In this document: positions 29,689 to 40,366 of the stretch, in pieces
Position numbering within the stretch: the first letter of the stretch is position 1
Layout: each line of letters opens with the position of its first letter
Source: an uncultured Oscillospiraceae bacterium
GTDB lineage: Bacteria; Bacillota; Clostridia; Oscillospirales; Oscillospiraceae
NCBI GenBank assembly: GCA_900754515.1
Contig: CAAEDD010000103.1
Span: 1 to 44,266 of the forward strand
Reading direction: 5' to 3'
DNA length: 44,266 nt
Translations under genes and position numbers: made by a program
The notes under the pieces: model-generated
Seen by the model: the letters and a program-made list of their open reading frames with translations, nothing else
Databases searched by the model: none
What the model was told of the DNA's origin: nothing

Positions 29689-32016
29689 ATGTCAGCGAAG
29701 ACTCAGCCCGGCAATGTCAAGTCCGGGCCAAGCAGGCAGATGCTCCGCCGCAACCTGTTTTTGATGGCAGTATGCGGTATAGGGGCATTTGTCATATTAC
29801 TGGGGCGGCTGTATCAGCTCCAGATAATCGACCACGAAAAATATGAGAGCATGGCCATAGAGCAGCAGCTGCGCTCGGTGCCAAGCTCTGCCATGCGGGG
29901 CGTCATATATGACACCAATATGAATATCCTGGCCGTCAGCGCCTCGGTGGACAACGTGTACTTGAGTCCGGCGGAAATAGAGATGTACGGTGAAGATCGG
30001 GAACTCATTGCCCGGGGCCTTTCGGAAATACTGGATATAAGCTACGAGGAGATATACGAAAAGACCGGGCAGAAAGGCAGCTGGTATGTCACTGTGGCCC
30101 GAAAGCTGGAGCAGGACAAGGCTGACGAAGTGAGAGCCTTTAAGACGGAGAACAATCTCCGGGGCGTCCGCCTTGAGACGGACACCAAGAGGTATTATCC
30201 GAATTCCTCTCTGGCCTGCCACCTTATCGGCTTCGTAGGTACGGACAACTACGGGCTTGAAGGCATAGAGGCTCAGTATAACGAGGCTCTGTCCGGCAGC
30301 CCTGGCAGGACCGTAAGGGCTACCAATGCTCTGGGGACGGAGCTGCTGTTTTCTCAATTCGAGGAATATTATCCCGGCGAGGACGGATACGACCTTGTAA
30401 CCACCATCGACGCCAGCATACAGTACTATGTGGAAAAGCATCTGAAGCAGGCGGTGGAGGACTATGACATCCAAAACGGGGCAGGAGCCATTGCAATGGA
30501 TGTAAACACCGGGGAAATACTGGCCATGGCCTCCCTGGGGGACTATGATCTGAACGACTTCCTTGCAGTGAGCGACGAGGACATGGAGCTTATAAACGCC
30601 GCTTCCGATGAGGAGGAAAAGGCCAGACTGCTCAGTGAGGCCCAGACCCGCCAGTGGCGGAACAAAGCCCTGTCCGATACCTATGAGCCCGGCTCTACCT
30701 TTAAGATAATCACCCTGGCTATGGCCCTGGAAGAGGGGGCTGTGAGCCTTGATGACAGTTTCTATTGCCCCGGCAGCGTCAGCGTTATAGGCCGCACAAG
30801 TCCCATACGCTGCTGGAAGACCGAGGGGCACGGCAGCCAAACCCTCACCCAGGCCGCCCAGCATTCCTGCAATGTGGCCTTTGTGAATATCGGCCAGAGG
30901 GTGGGTGCGGAACGCTTTTATGACTACTGTGAAGCTTTCGGCTTTTTGAACATGACCGGTAATGATGACGAGAATCTCACCGCAAAGACCGGAATAGACC
31001 TGGCAGGAGAGAGCGGCAGCATATGGTGGAGCAAAAACACTTTTTGCTCGGAGAAGAACCTCTCCCAGCTGGCTGCGGCTTCTTTCGGCCAGACCTTTAC
31101 AATAACGCCTCTGCAGCTTGTGTGCGCTGTCAGCGCCTGCGTCAACGGGGGAAACCTTATGCAGCCCTATGTGGTACGCCAGATGCTTAATCCCGACGGC
31201 AGCGTGGCCTATGAGCGCAGCCCAAAGGCGGTCCGCCAGGTTATAAGTGAGAATACGAGCAAGCAGGTGCGGCAGATTCTGGAGCAGGTGGTTGGCGACA
31301 AGAACGAGGGTACCGGACGCAACGCTGCCGTAGCGGGTTACCGCATAGGAGGCAAGACCGGCACCAGCGAGAAGGTGAGCCTGGAGGCCCAGACGGGCCA
31401 GAAGGAGTACATAGTTTCCTTTATAGGCTTTGCCCCGGCGGACGATCCACAAATTGTCCTGCTGGTATTTTTGGACACACCATCCAATAAGTCAGGGATA
31501 TATGTCAGCGGCGGACAGATGGCCGCCCCGGTGGTGGGCAATATGTTTGCCGACATCCTGCCTTATATGGGTATAGAGCCGGAACGGACCGGAGACGAAA
31601 GCGGAGACGTGCCGGTACCCATGCTGCTGGAGCTTGGTTTGGACGAGGCGGCGGAGCATCTCAGTGAGCTGGGGCTTGATTACAGAACCATAGGCGAGGG
31701 GGAGACCATAACCGGACAGCTGCCTGTCTCCGGTGAGAGTATTGCTGCCGGCAGTCAGGTGATACTGTATCTGGGAGGAGCTCAGGTGTCTCCAAATATG
31801 GAGACCATTCCAAATCTTGCGGGCCTGAGCTATGAAAGCGCCAGAGACCTTCTGTCAAGCCTGGGACTGTTTATAAGCACGCGCAGCCAGGTGAACGACT
31901 CTGCCCAGCAGGTTATAGGCAGCCAGAGCCTTGCGGCGGGTACCGCCGCGGATCACGGCTGTGTTGTGGAAGTGACATTGATAGATGAAAACGAGTCTCT
32001 ACTGGGCAAGTATTGA
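29689..32016 (+). CDS. Class B penicillin-binding protein with PASTA domains (FtsI/SpoVD type)
   Basis: 775 residues. One membrane anchor (about 22-42), then the N-terminal PBP dimer domain, the transpeptidase domain with SxxK (S336-T-F-K339), SxN (S393-C-N395) and KTG (556-558), and two C-terminal PASTA domains (about 640-700 and 705-770). It cross-links peptidoglycan outside the membrane, at the septum or in the spore cortex. Bacillus has PBP2B (two PASTA) for division and SpoVD (one PASTA) for the cortex; this is the only class B PBP here, and two PASTA domains favour the division enzyme, though the separation from murE by a promoter keeps SpoVD possible. The start is an ATG after GGGTGATG. 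Confidence 0.93.
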   Translation: MSAKTQPGNVKSGPSRQMLRRNLFLMAVCGIGAFVILLGRLYQLQIIDHEKYESMAIEQQLRSVPSSAMRGVIYDTNMNILAVSASVDNVYLSPAEIEMYGEDRELIARGLSEILDISYEEIYEKTGQKGSWYVTVARKLEQDKADEVRAFKTENNLRGVRLETDTKRYYPNSSLACHLIGFVGTDNYGLEGIEAQYNEALSGSPGRTVRATNALGTELLFSQFEEYYPGEDGYDLVTTIDASIQYYVEKHLKQAVEDYDIQNGAGAIAMDVNTGEILAMASLGDYDLNDFLAVSDEDMELINAASDEEEKARLLSEAQTRQWRNKALSDTYEPGSTFKIITLAMALEEGAVSLDDSFYCPGSVSVIGRTSPIRCWKTEGHGSQTLTQAAQHSCNVAFVNIGQRVGAERFYDYCEAFGFLNMTGNDDENLTAKTGIDLAGESGSIWWSKNTFCSEKNLSQLAAASFGQTFTITPLQLVCAVSACVNGGNLMQPYVVRQMLNPDGSVAYERSPKAVRQVISENTSKQVRQILEQVVGDKNEGTGRNAAVAGYRIGGKTGTSEKVSLEAQTGQKEYIVSFIGFAPADDPQIVLLVFLDTPSNKSGIYVSGGQMAAPVVGNMFADILPYMGIEPERTGDESGDVPVPMLLELGLDEAAEHLSELGLDYRTIGEGETITGQLPVSGESIAAGSQVILYLGGAQVSPNMETIPNLAGLSYESARDLLSSLGLFISTRSQVNDSAQQVIGSQSLAAGTAADHGCVVEVTLIDENESLLGKY

Positions 32017-32041
32017 CCATCGTGGACTTCTGGTATAAAAT
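32013..32041 (+). promoter_or_regulatory. Internal sigma-A promoter for murE
   Basis: -35 TTGACC (32013-32018), 17-nt spacer, -10 TAAAAT (32036-32041). The -35 overlaps the PBP stop codon (TGA). It lies 52 nt before the murE start. Confidence 0.72.
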
Positions 32042-32093
32042 GTCATGGTATGGCCGGAACGGTGAAAGCCGCTCCGGGAGAACGGAGATCGCT

Positions 32094-33551
32094 ATGAAAC
32101 TCAGAGAAATACTGAAAGACCTTGACATCGGCGGATGTACCGCCGATATGGAACTTGATATTACGGGAATAAGCTATGACTCCCGAAATACCCGGCCGGG
32201 AGATCTGTTTGTGGCCGTGAAGGGCCTGACAGTGGACGGACATAAGTTTATCCCTGTGGCCATGGAAAAAGGTGCGGCAGCGGTGCTGTGCCAGGATGAG
32301 CCGGAAGCGGGAGTGCCCTGGGTGCAGGTTGCCGACTGCCGCTATGGCCTGGCCATATGCAGCCGGAACTTCTTCGGAAACCCGGCTGCCGGAATGAAAC
32401 TCATAGGCTTTACCGGCACCAGCGGCAAAACCAGTTCTACCATATTGCTCAAGCATCTGCTGGAGCAGGAGCTGGGGACAAAGGTGGGGCTTATAGGCAC
32501 CAACGGAAATATGATAGGCGAGGAACTTATCCACACCGAATACACCACACCGGAGAGCTATGAGCTGCAGAAGCTGTTTCACGCCATGAGAGAGGCAGGC
32601 TGCACTCATGTGGTGATGGAGGTATCTTCCCACTCCCTGGCCCTTGAGCGGGTGGCGGGCATTGATTTTGACGTGGCGGTATTTACCAATCTCAGCCAGG
32701 ATCACCTGGATCTGCACGGAACCATGGAGGAATATGCCGCTGCTAAAAAGAAGCTTTTTTCCCAATGCAGGCAGGCCTGCATAAACATTGACGACCCGTG
32801 GGCGGACTTTATGGCCAGCGGAATAGACTGCCCGGTTACTACCTTCTCGGCGGAAAAAAATGACGGGGATATCATTGCAAAGGACATCAGGCTCTCCGCC
32901 TCCGGAGTCCGTTTTGCTGCCGTCCACGGCGGTGAGATAGCCCTTGTAAGGCTGAATATCCCGGGCATATTCTCGGTGCACAATGCCCTGGGCGTAATTG
33001 CCGCCGCGAGCTGCCTGGGAATAGACCTTGACAAGTGCGCCGACGCTCTGTCTACGGCCAGAGGGGTGAAAGGACGCATGGAGCCGGTGCCTACCGATGG
33101 GGACTACTCCATAATAATCGACTATTCCCATAAGCCGGACGCCTTGGAAAACGTACTCAAGACCCTGAGACCGCTTACAAAGGGCCGGCTTATAGTGGTC
33201 TTCGGCTGCGGCGGAGACAGGGACAGATTGAAGCGGCCCATTATGGGCTCAATTGCTGCGGACAATGCGGATCTGGTGGTAGTCACCAGCGACAATCCTC
33301 GTACGGAAGAGCCGATGGATATTATAAACGAGATACTGCCGGGGCTTAAAAACAGGCATACGCCATACAAAGTCATTTGCGACCGGCGTCAAGCTATTGC
33401 CTGGGCTATTGACAAGGCGGGTCCAGGTGATGTAATATTGCTTGCCGGGAAAGGCCATGAGGACTATCAGATAATAGGCCATGAGAGAGTCCATATGGAT
33501 GAGCGGGAAATTGTAGCTGAGTACCTGAAAAAGAGAAATACAGTGCGCTGA
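32094..33551 (+). CDS. murE: UDP-MurNAc-L-Ala-D-Glu: meso-diaminopimelate ligase MurE
   Basis: 485 residues from the ATG preceded by CGGAG; a longer frame upstream runs through the promoter region. Walker A is GTSGKT (108-113). The acceptor-selecting motif DNPR is at 400-403; DNPR is the form found in meso-diaminopimelate ligases, whereas lysine-adding MurE has a different loop. It adds the third residue of the stem peptide, in the cytoplasm. murF, which normally follows, is absent, and mraY comes next after 26 nt. Confidence 0.97.
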   Translation: MKLREILKDLDIGGCTADMELDITGISYDSRNTRPGDLFVAVKGLTVDGHKFIPVAMEKGAAAVLCQDEPEAGVPWVQVADCRYGLAICSRNFFGNPAAGMKLIGFTGTSGKTSSTILLKHLLEQELGTKVGLIGTNGNMIGEELIHTEYTTPESYELQKLFHAMREAGCTHVVMEVSSHSLALERVAGIDFDVAVFTNLSQDHLDLHGTMEEYAAAKKKLFSQCRQACINIDDPWADFMASGIDCPVTTFSAEKNDGDIIAKDIRLSASGVRFAAVHGGEIALVRLNIPGIFSVHNALGVIAAASCLGIDLDKCADALSTARGVKGRMEPVPTDGDYSIIIDYSHKPDALENVLKTLRPLTKGRLIVVFGCGGDRDRLKRPIMGSIAADNADLVVVTSDNPRTEEPMDIINEILPGLKNRHTPYKVICDRRQAIAWAIDKAGPGDVILLAGKGHEDYQIIGHERVHMDEREIVAEYLKKRNTVR

Positions 33552-33577
33552 CGGCGCCGTGCGTTTTGGAGAATGCG

Positions 33578-34594
33578 ATGACGATAAAGCTTATAACTGC
33601 ATTTGTTCTGGCCTTCCTGTTTGCCAGTGCTTTCGGAAAGTTCTATGTAGCCTGGCTTCGCCGGATAAAGGCGGGACAGGAGATAAAGGAAAACGGCCCA
33701 ACCTGGCATATGGGCAAGACCGGGACCCCGACTATGGGCGGAGTGATGTTCATCCTTGCCGCCGCCCTGGTGTGTCTCACCGTGGGCTTTGACGGCATGC
33801 TCCGCGGAGAGTTTGTCAACATATTTATTATGCTCTTTGCCTGCGTCTTTGGCGCCATCGGTTTTCTGGACGACTGGGAAAAGCTGGCCAAGAAGCAGAA
33901 CCTGGGCCTTACTGCAAAGGCAAAGTTCCTGCTGCAGCTGGTGGCCTCCCTGGTGTTTGTGCTGCTGATGAGGCAGATAGGTTATGTCAGACCAAACTTT
34001 TATCTGTTCTTTGTGGATAAGACGATATACATGCCGGAATGGCTGTATTTCCTCATATCTTCCTTTATAATCGTGGGCACCGTCAACGCAGTGAATATTA
34101 CCGACGGCATTGACGGACTGGCCGCCGGGACTTCCATTCCGGTTTTCCTGTTCTTTGTAGCCATTACCATGATGTTCGGAGACGAGTTTGAACAGATGGG
34201 CATCATGGCCTCGGCAATGATAGGCGGTCTTTTGGGCTTCCTGATATACAATTTCAACCCGGCCAAATGCTTTATGGGTGATACCGGTTCTCTCTTCCTG
34301 GGCGGGATGATAGCGGCTCTGGCCTATGCCTACAACATGCCGATAATGCTCATTTCCCTGGGATTCGTGTTTCTTGTTGAAACTCTGTCCGATATAATCC
34401 AGGTCGGCTATTATAAGCTCAGCCACGGCAAGCGGGTGTTTAAGATGGCTCCTTTCCATCATCACCTGGAGATGGGCGGCTGGACGGGACACAAATGGAA
34501 AGAAAAAGAAATTTTTACCCTGTTTACAGGCATATCTCTTGTAATGGCCATCATATCATTTATTGTGGTGTGCAGGCATTTCATGGGCTTATAA
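33578..34594 (+). CDS. mraY: Phospho-N-acetylmuramoyl-pentapeptide-transferase MraY
   Basis: 338 residues, about ten membrane segments. Diagnostic blocks are GTPTMGGVMF, FLDDWEKLAKKQN, NITDGIDGLAAG, FNPAKCFMGDTGSLFLGG and HHHLEMGGW. It forms lipid I from UDP-MurNAc-pentapeptide and undecaprenyl phosphate. The ATG at 33578 was chosen because TGGAGAATGCG gives a ribosome site; an earlier TTG lacks one. Bacterial MraY is essential. It sits directly between murE and ftsW; murD is missing from its usual place. Confidence 0.97.
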   Translation: MTIKLITAFVLAFLFASAFGKFYVAWLRRIKAGQEIKENGPTWHMGKTGTPTMGGVMFILAAALVCLTVGFDGMLRGEFVNIFIMLFACVFGAIGFLDDWEKLAKKQNLGLTAKAKFLLQLVASLVFVLLMRQIGYVRPNFYLFFVDKTIYMPEWLYFLISSFIIVGTVNAVNITDGIDGLAAGTSIPVFLFFVAITMMFGDEFEQMGIMASAMIGGLLGFLIYNFNPAKCFMGDTGSLFLGGMIAALAYAYNMPIMLISLGFVFLVETLSDIIQVGYYKLSHGKRVFKMAPFHHHLEMGGWTGHKWKEKEIFTLFTGISLVMAIISFIVVCRHFMGL

Positions 34595-34621
34595 CGTACT
34601 TGTGATCGGGGAGGTGGGAAC

Positions 34622-35776
34622 ATGCGTTACGACAGCGCCCGCCTCTCCGATTTTTCTGCCGACGGGAAGCAGCGGAGAGCCAGCCTTGACGCCGGCTTCT
34701 TTACCATGGCGCTGATACTGCTGGCTGCTGGAGTGGTCATGGTTTTGTCTTCAAGCTATGCCAGAGCTTATTATGACCCCGGCAATATTACCGGCGGCAA
34801 CGGGGCCTATTATTTTGTCCGGCAGCTTATCTTCGCTCTGATGGGAGTGGGAGCCATGCTGTTGGCTTCCCGAATACCAATGAGCCTATATCGTAAATAT
34901 TCCCTGCATTTCCTGGCTTTGACAATAGTGCTTTTGATGCTGGTGCCTATCATCGGTGTCAAAGCCAACGGTTCCCGGCGCTGGCTGGGTATAGGCGGAC
35001 TTACACTTCAGCCCTCGGAGCTGGCAAAGCTGGCGGTGATCCTCACCTTTTCTGTTATGATATGCCGCTTTCAGGGCAGAATGAAAAGTTTTAAATACGG
35101 CATATTGCCTTTTCTTGGAATCCTTGGAATTATTATCGGCCTGCTGGTAATGGAACCGCACTTCTCCGCTTCCATCATTATTATTGCTATCGGGGGCGTA
35201 ATGATGTTTCTGGGCGGGGTGGGTCTTGGATGGTTTATTGCGGCAATAGGCACGGTGCTGGGGGCACTGGCAGTGCTGCTGACTTTCTTCCCCTATGCTT
35301 CAACCAGAATCAGCACCTGGCTGGACCCTTTTTCCAGTCCCTCCGACGAAGGCTACCAGATCGTCCAGTCCCTTTACTCCATAGGTTCCGGGGGACTTAG
35401 CGGCCTGGGCCTTGGCGGCAGCCGACAGAAGTTCCTGTATCTGCCGGAGGAGCATAACGACTTTATCTTTTCCGTGGTCTGCGAGGAGCTGGGATTTATA
35501 GGCGCAGCGCTTATACTCTGCCTTTTTGCCCTGCTCATACTTAGAGGCTACTGGATTGCCCTGCACCAGCGGGACAGATATGGTTTTCTTGTCTGCGCCG
35601 GGATAAGCACCCTGCTGGCTATACAGGTTTTTCTGAACGTGGCTGTGGTGACCAATCTGGTACCTTGCACCGGTATATCGCTGCCCCTGTTCAGCTACGG
35701 AGGTACTGCGCTGCTCATACAGCTTTTTGAGATGGGCATTATCCTCAGCGCCTCCAGAGACGTCTCATTGAAATAG
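34622..35776 (+). CDS. ftsW: SEDS peptidoglycan glycosyltransferase FtsW
   Basis: 384 residues, about ten membrane segments. The SEDS family motifs are SRRWLGIGGLTLQPSELAKLAVI, the long GLSGLGLGGSRQKFLYLPEEHNDFIFSVVCEELGFIG loop, and PLFSYGGTALL near the end. SEDS proteins polymerise lipid II together with a class B PBP, and the cluster PBP is its probable partner. GGGGAGGTGGG precedes the ATG. SpoVE (spore cortex) and FtsW are the same family and cannot be told apart by sequence here; one SEDS gene is present. Confidence 0.93.
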   Translation: MRYDSARLSDFSADGKQRRASLDAGFFTMALILLAAGVVMVLSSSYARAYYDPGNITGGNGAYYFVRQLIFALMGVGAMLLASRIPMSLYRKYSLHFLALTIVLLMLVPIIGVKANGSRRWLGIGGLTLQPSELAKLAVILTFSVMICRFQGRMKSFKYGILPFLGILGIIIGLLVMEPHFSASIIIIAIGGVMMFLGGVGLGWFIAAIGTVLGALAVLLTFFPYASTRISTWLDPFSSPSDEGYQIVQSLYSIGSGGLSGLGLGGSRQKFLYLPEEHNDFIFSVVCEELGFIGAALILCLFALLILRGYWIALHQRDRYGFLVCAGISTLLAIQVFLNVAVVTNLVPCTGISLPLFSYGGTALLIQLFEMGIILSASRDVSLK

Positions 35777-35794
35777 AGAAAGGAAGACGGAAAA

Positions 35795-36913
35795 ATGAAA
35801 TTTATCTTTACCTGCGGCGGTACCGCCGGACACATTAACCCTGCCCTGGCAGTGGCCGGGCGGCTGAAGGAGCTCATGCCGGACAGCAGTTTTCTTTTTC
35901 TGGGCGCCGAGGGCAAGATGGAGATGGAACTGGTACCAAGAGAGGGCTATGAGATAAAGCCTTTGAAGATAACCAATCTGAGCCGTGGCAAAAGCTTTGA
36001 GGCCATGCTCCACAACATAAATACGGTGAAGAATGTTGCGGCTTCACACCATGAAGCAAAAAAGCTTATCCGTGACTTTAAGCCCGACGCAGTGATAGGC
36101 ACCGGGGGCTATGTATGTTTTCCGGTACTGAAGGCCGCCTCCGAACTGCACATACCTACCGCCGTGCATGAGAGCAACGCCGTCCCGGGACTTACCACAA
36201 AGCTTCTGGCCAGGGAAGTGGATAAAATAATGGTTGGCTTTGAAGACAGCCGTCAGTATTATCCGAAACCGGAAAAGGTTGCCGTTACCGGTACTCCGGT
36301 GAGAGGGGAGTTTTCCAGATACACCAAGGAGCAGGCAAAAGCAGAGCTGGGTATACCCGCGGATGAAAAGCTGGTGTTGTCCGTATGGGGTTCCCTGGGA
36401 GCCGGACATATGAACGGTATAATGGCCGAATTCGTGCCCATGCTCAACGGCACTCAGAGCTTCAGATTGCTTCACGCCGCCGGCAAGATGTACTATGCCG
36501 GTATAATGGAAAAACTCAGCGAGACGGCTCCTGACATGTCTCAGCGCAAAGCTGAGGTAAGGGAGTATATCTTTGACATGCCCAGGGTAATGGCCGCGGC
36601 GGATCTTGTCATGTGCCGGGCCGGGGCCTCCACAATATCCGAACTTACATACATGGGGAAGCCGGTGATAATGGTACCCTCGCCCAATGTGACCAACCAC
36701 CATCAGGAGCGCAACGCCAGGGTTCTGGAAAATGCCGGTGGAGCCAAGGTACTGTTGGAGGGACAGTTTGATGCCGCCTCCCTGCTGGATATGGTGCAGC
36801 AGCTGTTATCCGATGACAGACAGCTGGAAGCCATGTCCGCCGCCATGAGGTCTCTGGCACTGCCCGATGCAACGGACAGGATATGCCGGATAATTCTGGA
36901 TATGGTGAAATAA
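35795..36913 (+). CDS. murG: UDP-GlcNAc: lipid I GlcNAc transferase MurG
   Basis: 372 residues. The glycine-rich N-terminal loop GGTAGHINPA (8-17), the membrane-proximal GTGGYVCFPVLKAA region, HESNAVPG, and the donor-binding CRAGASTISELTYMGKPVIMVPSP near the end are all present. It makes lipid II on the inner face of the membrane. AAAGGAAGACGG precedes the ATG. It ends 76 nt before murA, and a terminator-like hairpin lies in that gap. Confidence 0.97.
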   Translation: MKFIFTCGGTAGHINPALAVAGRLKELMPDSSFLFLGAEGKMEMELVPREGYEIKPLKITNLSRGKSFEAMLHNINTVKNVAASHHEAKKLIRDFKPDAVIGTGGYVCFPVLKAASELHIPTAVHESNAVPGLTTKLLAREVDKIMVGFEDSRQYYPKPEKVAVTGTPVRGEFSRYTKEQAKAELGIPADEKLVLSVWGSLGAGHMNGIMAEFVPMLNGTQSFRLLHAAGKMYYAGIMEKLSETAPDMSQRKAEVREYIFDMPRVMAAADLVMCRAGASTISELTYMGKPVIMVPSPNVTNHHQERNARVLENAGGAKVLLEGQFDAASLLDMVQQLLSDDRQLEAMSAAMRSLALPDATDRICRIILDMVK

Positions 36914-36941
36914 AGAACGCCCTAAAGGCAGAACATTTCAG

Positions 36942-36988
36942 CCCCCCTGTGCATAGGATAGCTTGATTTGAATGCACGGGGGGTTTTT
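36942..36988 (+). terminator. Terminator-like hairpin abutting the murA start codon
   Basis: CCCCCC (36942-36947) and GTGCAT (36949-36954) pair with ATGCAC (36972-36977) and GGGGGG (36978-36983), with one bulged T and a 17-nt loop. T5 follows (36984-36988), then C and the ATG at 36990. The G-run is also the only ribosome-site-like sequence for murA, so the fold would both terminate transcription and hide it. Confidence 0.72.
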
Positions 36989-36989
36989 C

Positions 36990-38243
36990 ATGGATATATG
37001 GCACCTGAGAGGTGGAAACAGGCTGGAGGGGTCCTGCTTTGTCCAGGGCTCAAAGAACGCATCCCTGCCGATTATTGCCGCCTCCATAATAAGCCCGGCA
37101 GCATCTGAGCTGCTGAATGTGCCACAGCTGAGGGATGTGGACGCGGCACTGAGAATACTCAGACACCTGGGCTGCACCGCCGAACAGTGGGGCGGGGAGG
37201 TATACATAGACTCACAGGCCCTGTGCCGCAGTGAAATTCCCCATTCCCTCATGGTGGAAATGCGCTCCTCGGTGATATTCATGGGTGCGCTCATAGCCCG
37301 CTGCGGCGGGGCAAGGCTCAGCCTGCCCGGAGGCTGCCAGCTGGGCAAGCGGCCAATCGACCTGCATCTGGCCGCACTGCGCCAAATGGGTGCGGAGATA
37401 GAGGAGTCGGGAGGGGAGATAAATTGCCGGGCGGAGGATCTCCACGGTGAGGAGATATTTCTGCCGTTTCCCAGCGTGGGGGCTACGGAGAACATTATGC
37501 TGGCGGCGGCCAGAGCCCGGGGGGATACGGTAATCCACGGTGCGGCCAGAGAGCCGGAGATAGTTGCCCTTCAGGAATATTTGCAGAATATGGGGCTGGA
37601 GATAAACGGAGCCGGCACTGATACCGTGTGCATAGGCGGCTTTCGCCCGGAAAAGGCGGTGAGCCAACGAATAATTCCCGATAGGATAGTGGCCTCAACC
37701 ATTGCCTGCGCGGCGGCGGCAACTGGCGGAAATGTTGAAATGCGTGGGGTAGACCCGGCACATTTTTCAACAGTTCTCCACTTCCTAAAATGTGCAGGCT
37801 GTGATATAATAAACTCTAATCGCAGTGTCCGGGTTAAAGCCCCGGCAAGGCTGAAAGCTGTGGGCGAACTCTCTACAGAGCCATATCCGGGATTTCCCAC
37901 CGACGCCCAGCCGGTCCTGATGGCCGCACTTTTGAGAGCCGAGGGCAAAACGATAATTACAGAGAACATCTTTGAGAACAGATATCGGCAGGTGCCTGAG
38001 CTACAGCGCCTGGGAGCGGATATTGCCGTATCCGGCCGCAGGGCCGAGATATGGGGGGTGGACTGTCTCCACGGCAGCGCCTTAACCGCCACGGATCTTC
38101 GGGGCGGCGCCGCCATGATAGTTGCTGCCCTGGCCGCCAGAGGCGAGAGTACCATATTTGACGACGGACATGTGACCCGGGGATACGAGCGCTTTGATAT
38201 GCGCCTGCGCTCCCTGGGGGCGGATATATATTTAGAGTGCTGA
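36990..38243 (+). CDS. murA: UDP-N-acetylglucosamine 1-carboxyvinyltransferase MurA
   Basis: 417 residues, one EPSP-synthase-like fold of two inside-out domains. Lys22 and Asn23 (GSKNASLPI) match the canonical positions, and the catalytic cysteine is Cys116 in LPGGCQLGKRPIDLH; Asp appears there in fosfomycin-resistant forms, so this one should be sensitive. It makes the first committed precursor of peptidoglycan. The start MDIWHLRGGNRLEG fits the family and the ATG at 36990, despite a poor ribosome site; an upstream in-frame ATG (36972) lies inside the hairpin. It stands between murG and ftsQ, a position typical of Clostridia. Confidence 0.95.
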   Translation: MDIWHLRGGNRLEGSCFVQGSKNASLPIIAASIISPAASELLNVPQLRDVDAALRILRHLGCTAEQWGGEVYIDSQALCRSEIPHSLMVEMRSSVIFMGALIARCGGARLSLPGGCQLGKRPIDLHLAALRQMGAEIEESGGEINCRAEDLHGEEIFLPFPSVGATENIMLAAARARGDTVIHGAAREPEIVALQEYLQNMGLEINGAGTDTVCIGGFRPEKAVSQRIIPDRIVASTIACAAAATGGNVEMRGVDPAHFSTVLHFLKCAGCDIINSNRSVRVKAPARLKAVGELSTEPYPGFPTDAQPVLMAALLRAEGKTIITENIFENRYRQVPELQRLGADIAVSGRRAEIWGVDCLHGSALTATDLRGGAAMIVAALAARGESTIFDDGHVTRGYERFDMRLRSLGADIYLEC

Positions 38244-38255
38244 AAGGATATGCCA

Positions 38256-39035
38256 ATGGCAAGGAAAATTCATAAGAGAAAGGCCGCTGACAGCCCGGAG
38301 CGTATAAGCCTGTCCCAATACCTCAGCAGCTTCAGCGGCCCTATCGTGTTCTTCCTGGTTGTTGTTACCACCATCTTTGTGATGAGCCTTTTCTTCCGTG
38401 TGACCAACATACAGGTTGAGGGGAACACGCACTATACCGACGAGGAAATAATTCAGGCTATAGATATAGAAGAGGGGGACAACCTTTTCTTCTTTGACCG
38501 TTTTTCCGCTTTGAGCCGGGTTTTTGCAAAATTGCCCTATGTTGAAGAGGTTTCCGTTGAAAGAAGTTTGCCAAATAAGGTAATAATAACCGTAACGGAA
38601 AGCCAGGCTCTGGCTTACATTGCCCTGGGTGACGAGATGTGGACCATAGACCACAGCTGCAAAGTACTGGGCAAGGCAACGGAAGAGGAGCTGACAGACA
38701 TGATTGCTATCGAGGGCATCTCTCCCGGCACCTTGTTTATCGGAGAGACCATGCTCACCGAGGATAACGACACGGAGCTGGTGGATTATCTGGCCCAGGT
38801 ATTGTATCAGCTGGAGGAAAGGGGTCTATACCAGCAGGTGAAGAGTATTGACTTCTCAGACAAATACAATGTGGTGTTCGACTATGGGGAAAAATACACA
38901 GTAAAGCTGGGAGGCCCGGGAGATACGGAATATAAATTCGGTATGTTGGTGTCCGTGATGTCCCAGCTGCTGGAAGGGGACATAGGCGTCATTGACGTAT
39001 CTGACGGCGTTACCGCACACTTCAAACCCATGTGA
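38256..39035 (+). CDS. ftsQ: Cell division protein FtsQ / DivIB
   Basis: 259 residues: a basic cytoplasmic tail (ARKIHKRKAAD), one membrane segment (about 28-48), a POTRA domain (ITNIQVEGNTHYTDEEIIQAIDIEEGDNLFFFD is its start, with FRVTN before it) and the beta domain with SLPNKVIITVTES and the variable C-terminus. It connects FtsL/FtsB to the septal synthase. AAAGGA lies 7 nt before the ATG at 38256; the ATG at 38250 is too close to it. ftsA, which often follows, is absent; ftsZ is next with its own promoter. Confidence 0.9.
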   Translation: MARKIHKRKAADSPERISLSQYLSSFSGPIVFFLVVVTTIFVMSLFFRVTNIQVEGNTHYTDEEIIQAIDIEEGDNLFFFDRFSALSRVFAKLPYVEEVSVERSLPNKVIITVTESQALAYIALGDEMWTIDHSCKVLGKATEEELTDMIAIEGISPGTLFIGETMLTEDNDTELVDYLAQVLYQLEERGLYQQVKSIDFSDKYNVVFDYGEKYTVKLGGPGDTEYKFGMLVSVMSQLLEGDIGVIDVSDGVTAHFKPM

Positions 39036-39087
39036 TAGATAAATTACAATTTATTTACAAAAGTTTTCCGAAAAATGAAAAAAGCTA

Positions 39088-39116
39088 TTGACTGTTGCAG
39101 AAAAATGTAATAAAAT
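39088..39116 (+). promoter_or_regulatory. Sigma-A promoter of ftsZ
   Basis: -35 TTGACT (39088-39093), 17-nt spacer, -10 TAAAAT (39111-39116), about 68 nt upstream of the ATG. Confidence 0.78.
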
Positions 39117-39183
39117 ACTGCCATGATTCACAGATGTATTTTCGCATTTTATGTGACCTTAGAATAGAGAGGGAGGCAGAAGT

Positions 39184-40347
<1,164 letters not shown>

Positions 40348-40366
40348 GCATATACTATCACTGAAT

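Noticed and set aside
29797..31452. Long (551-codon) minus-strand open frame across the PBP gene
   Set aside because: The plus strand carries the full transpeptidase motifs and PASTA domains. The reverse frame is His/Gly-rich, low complexity and lacks any domain, a common shadow in GC-rich genes.
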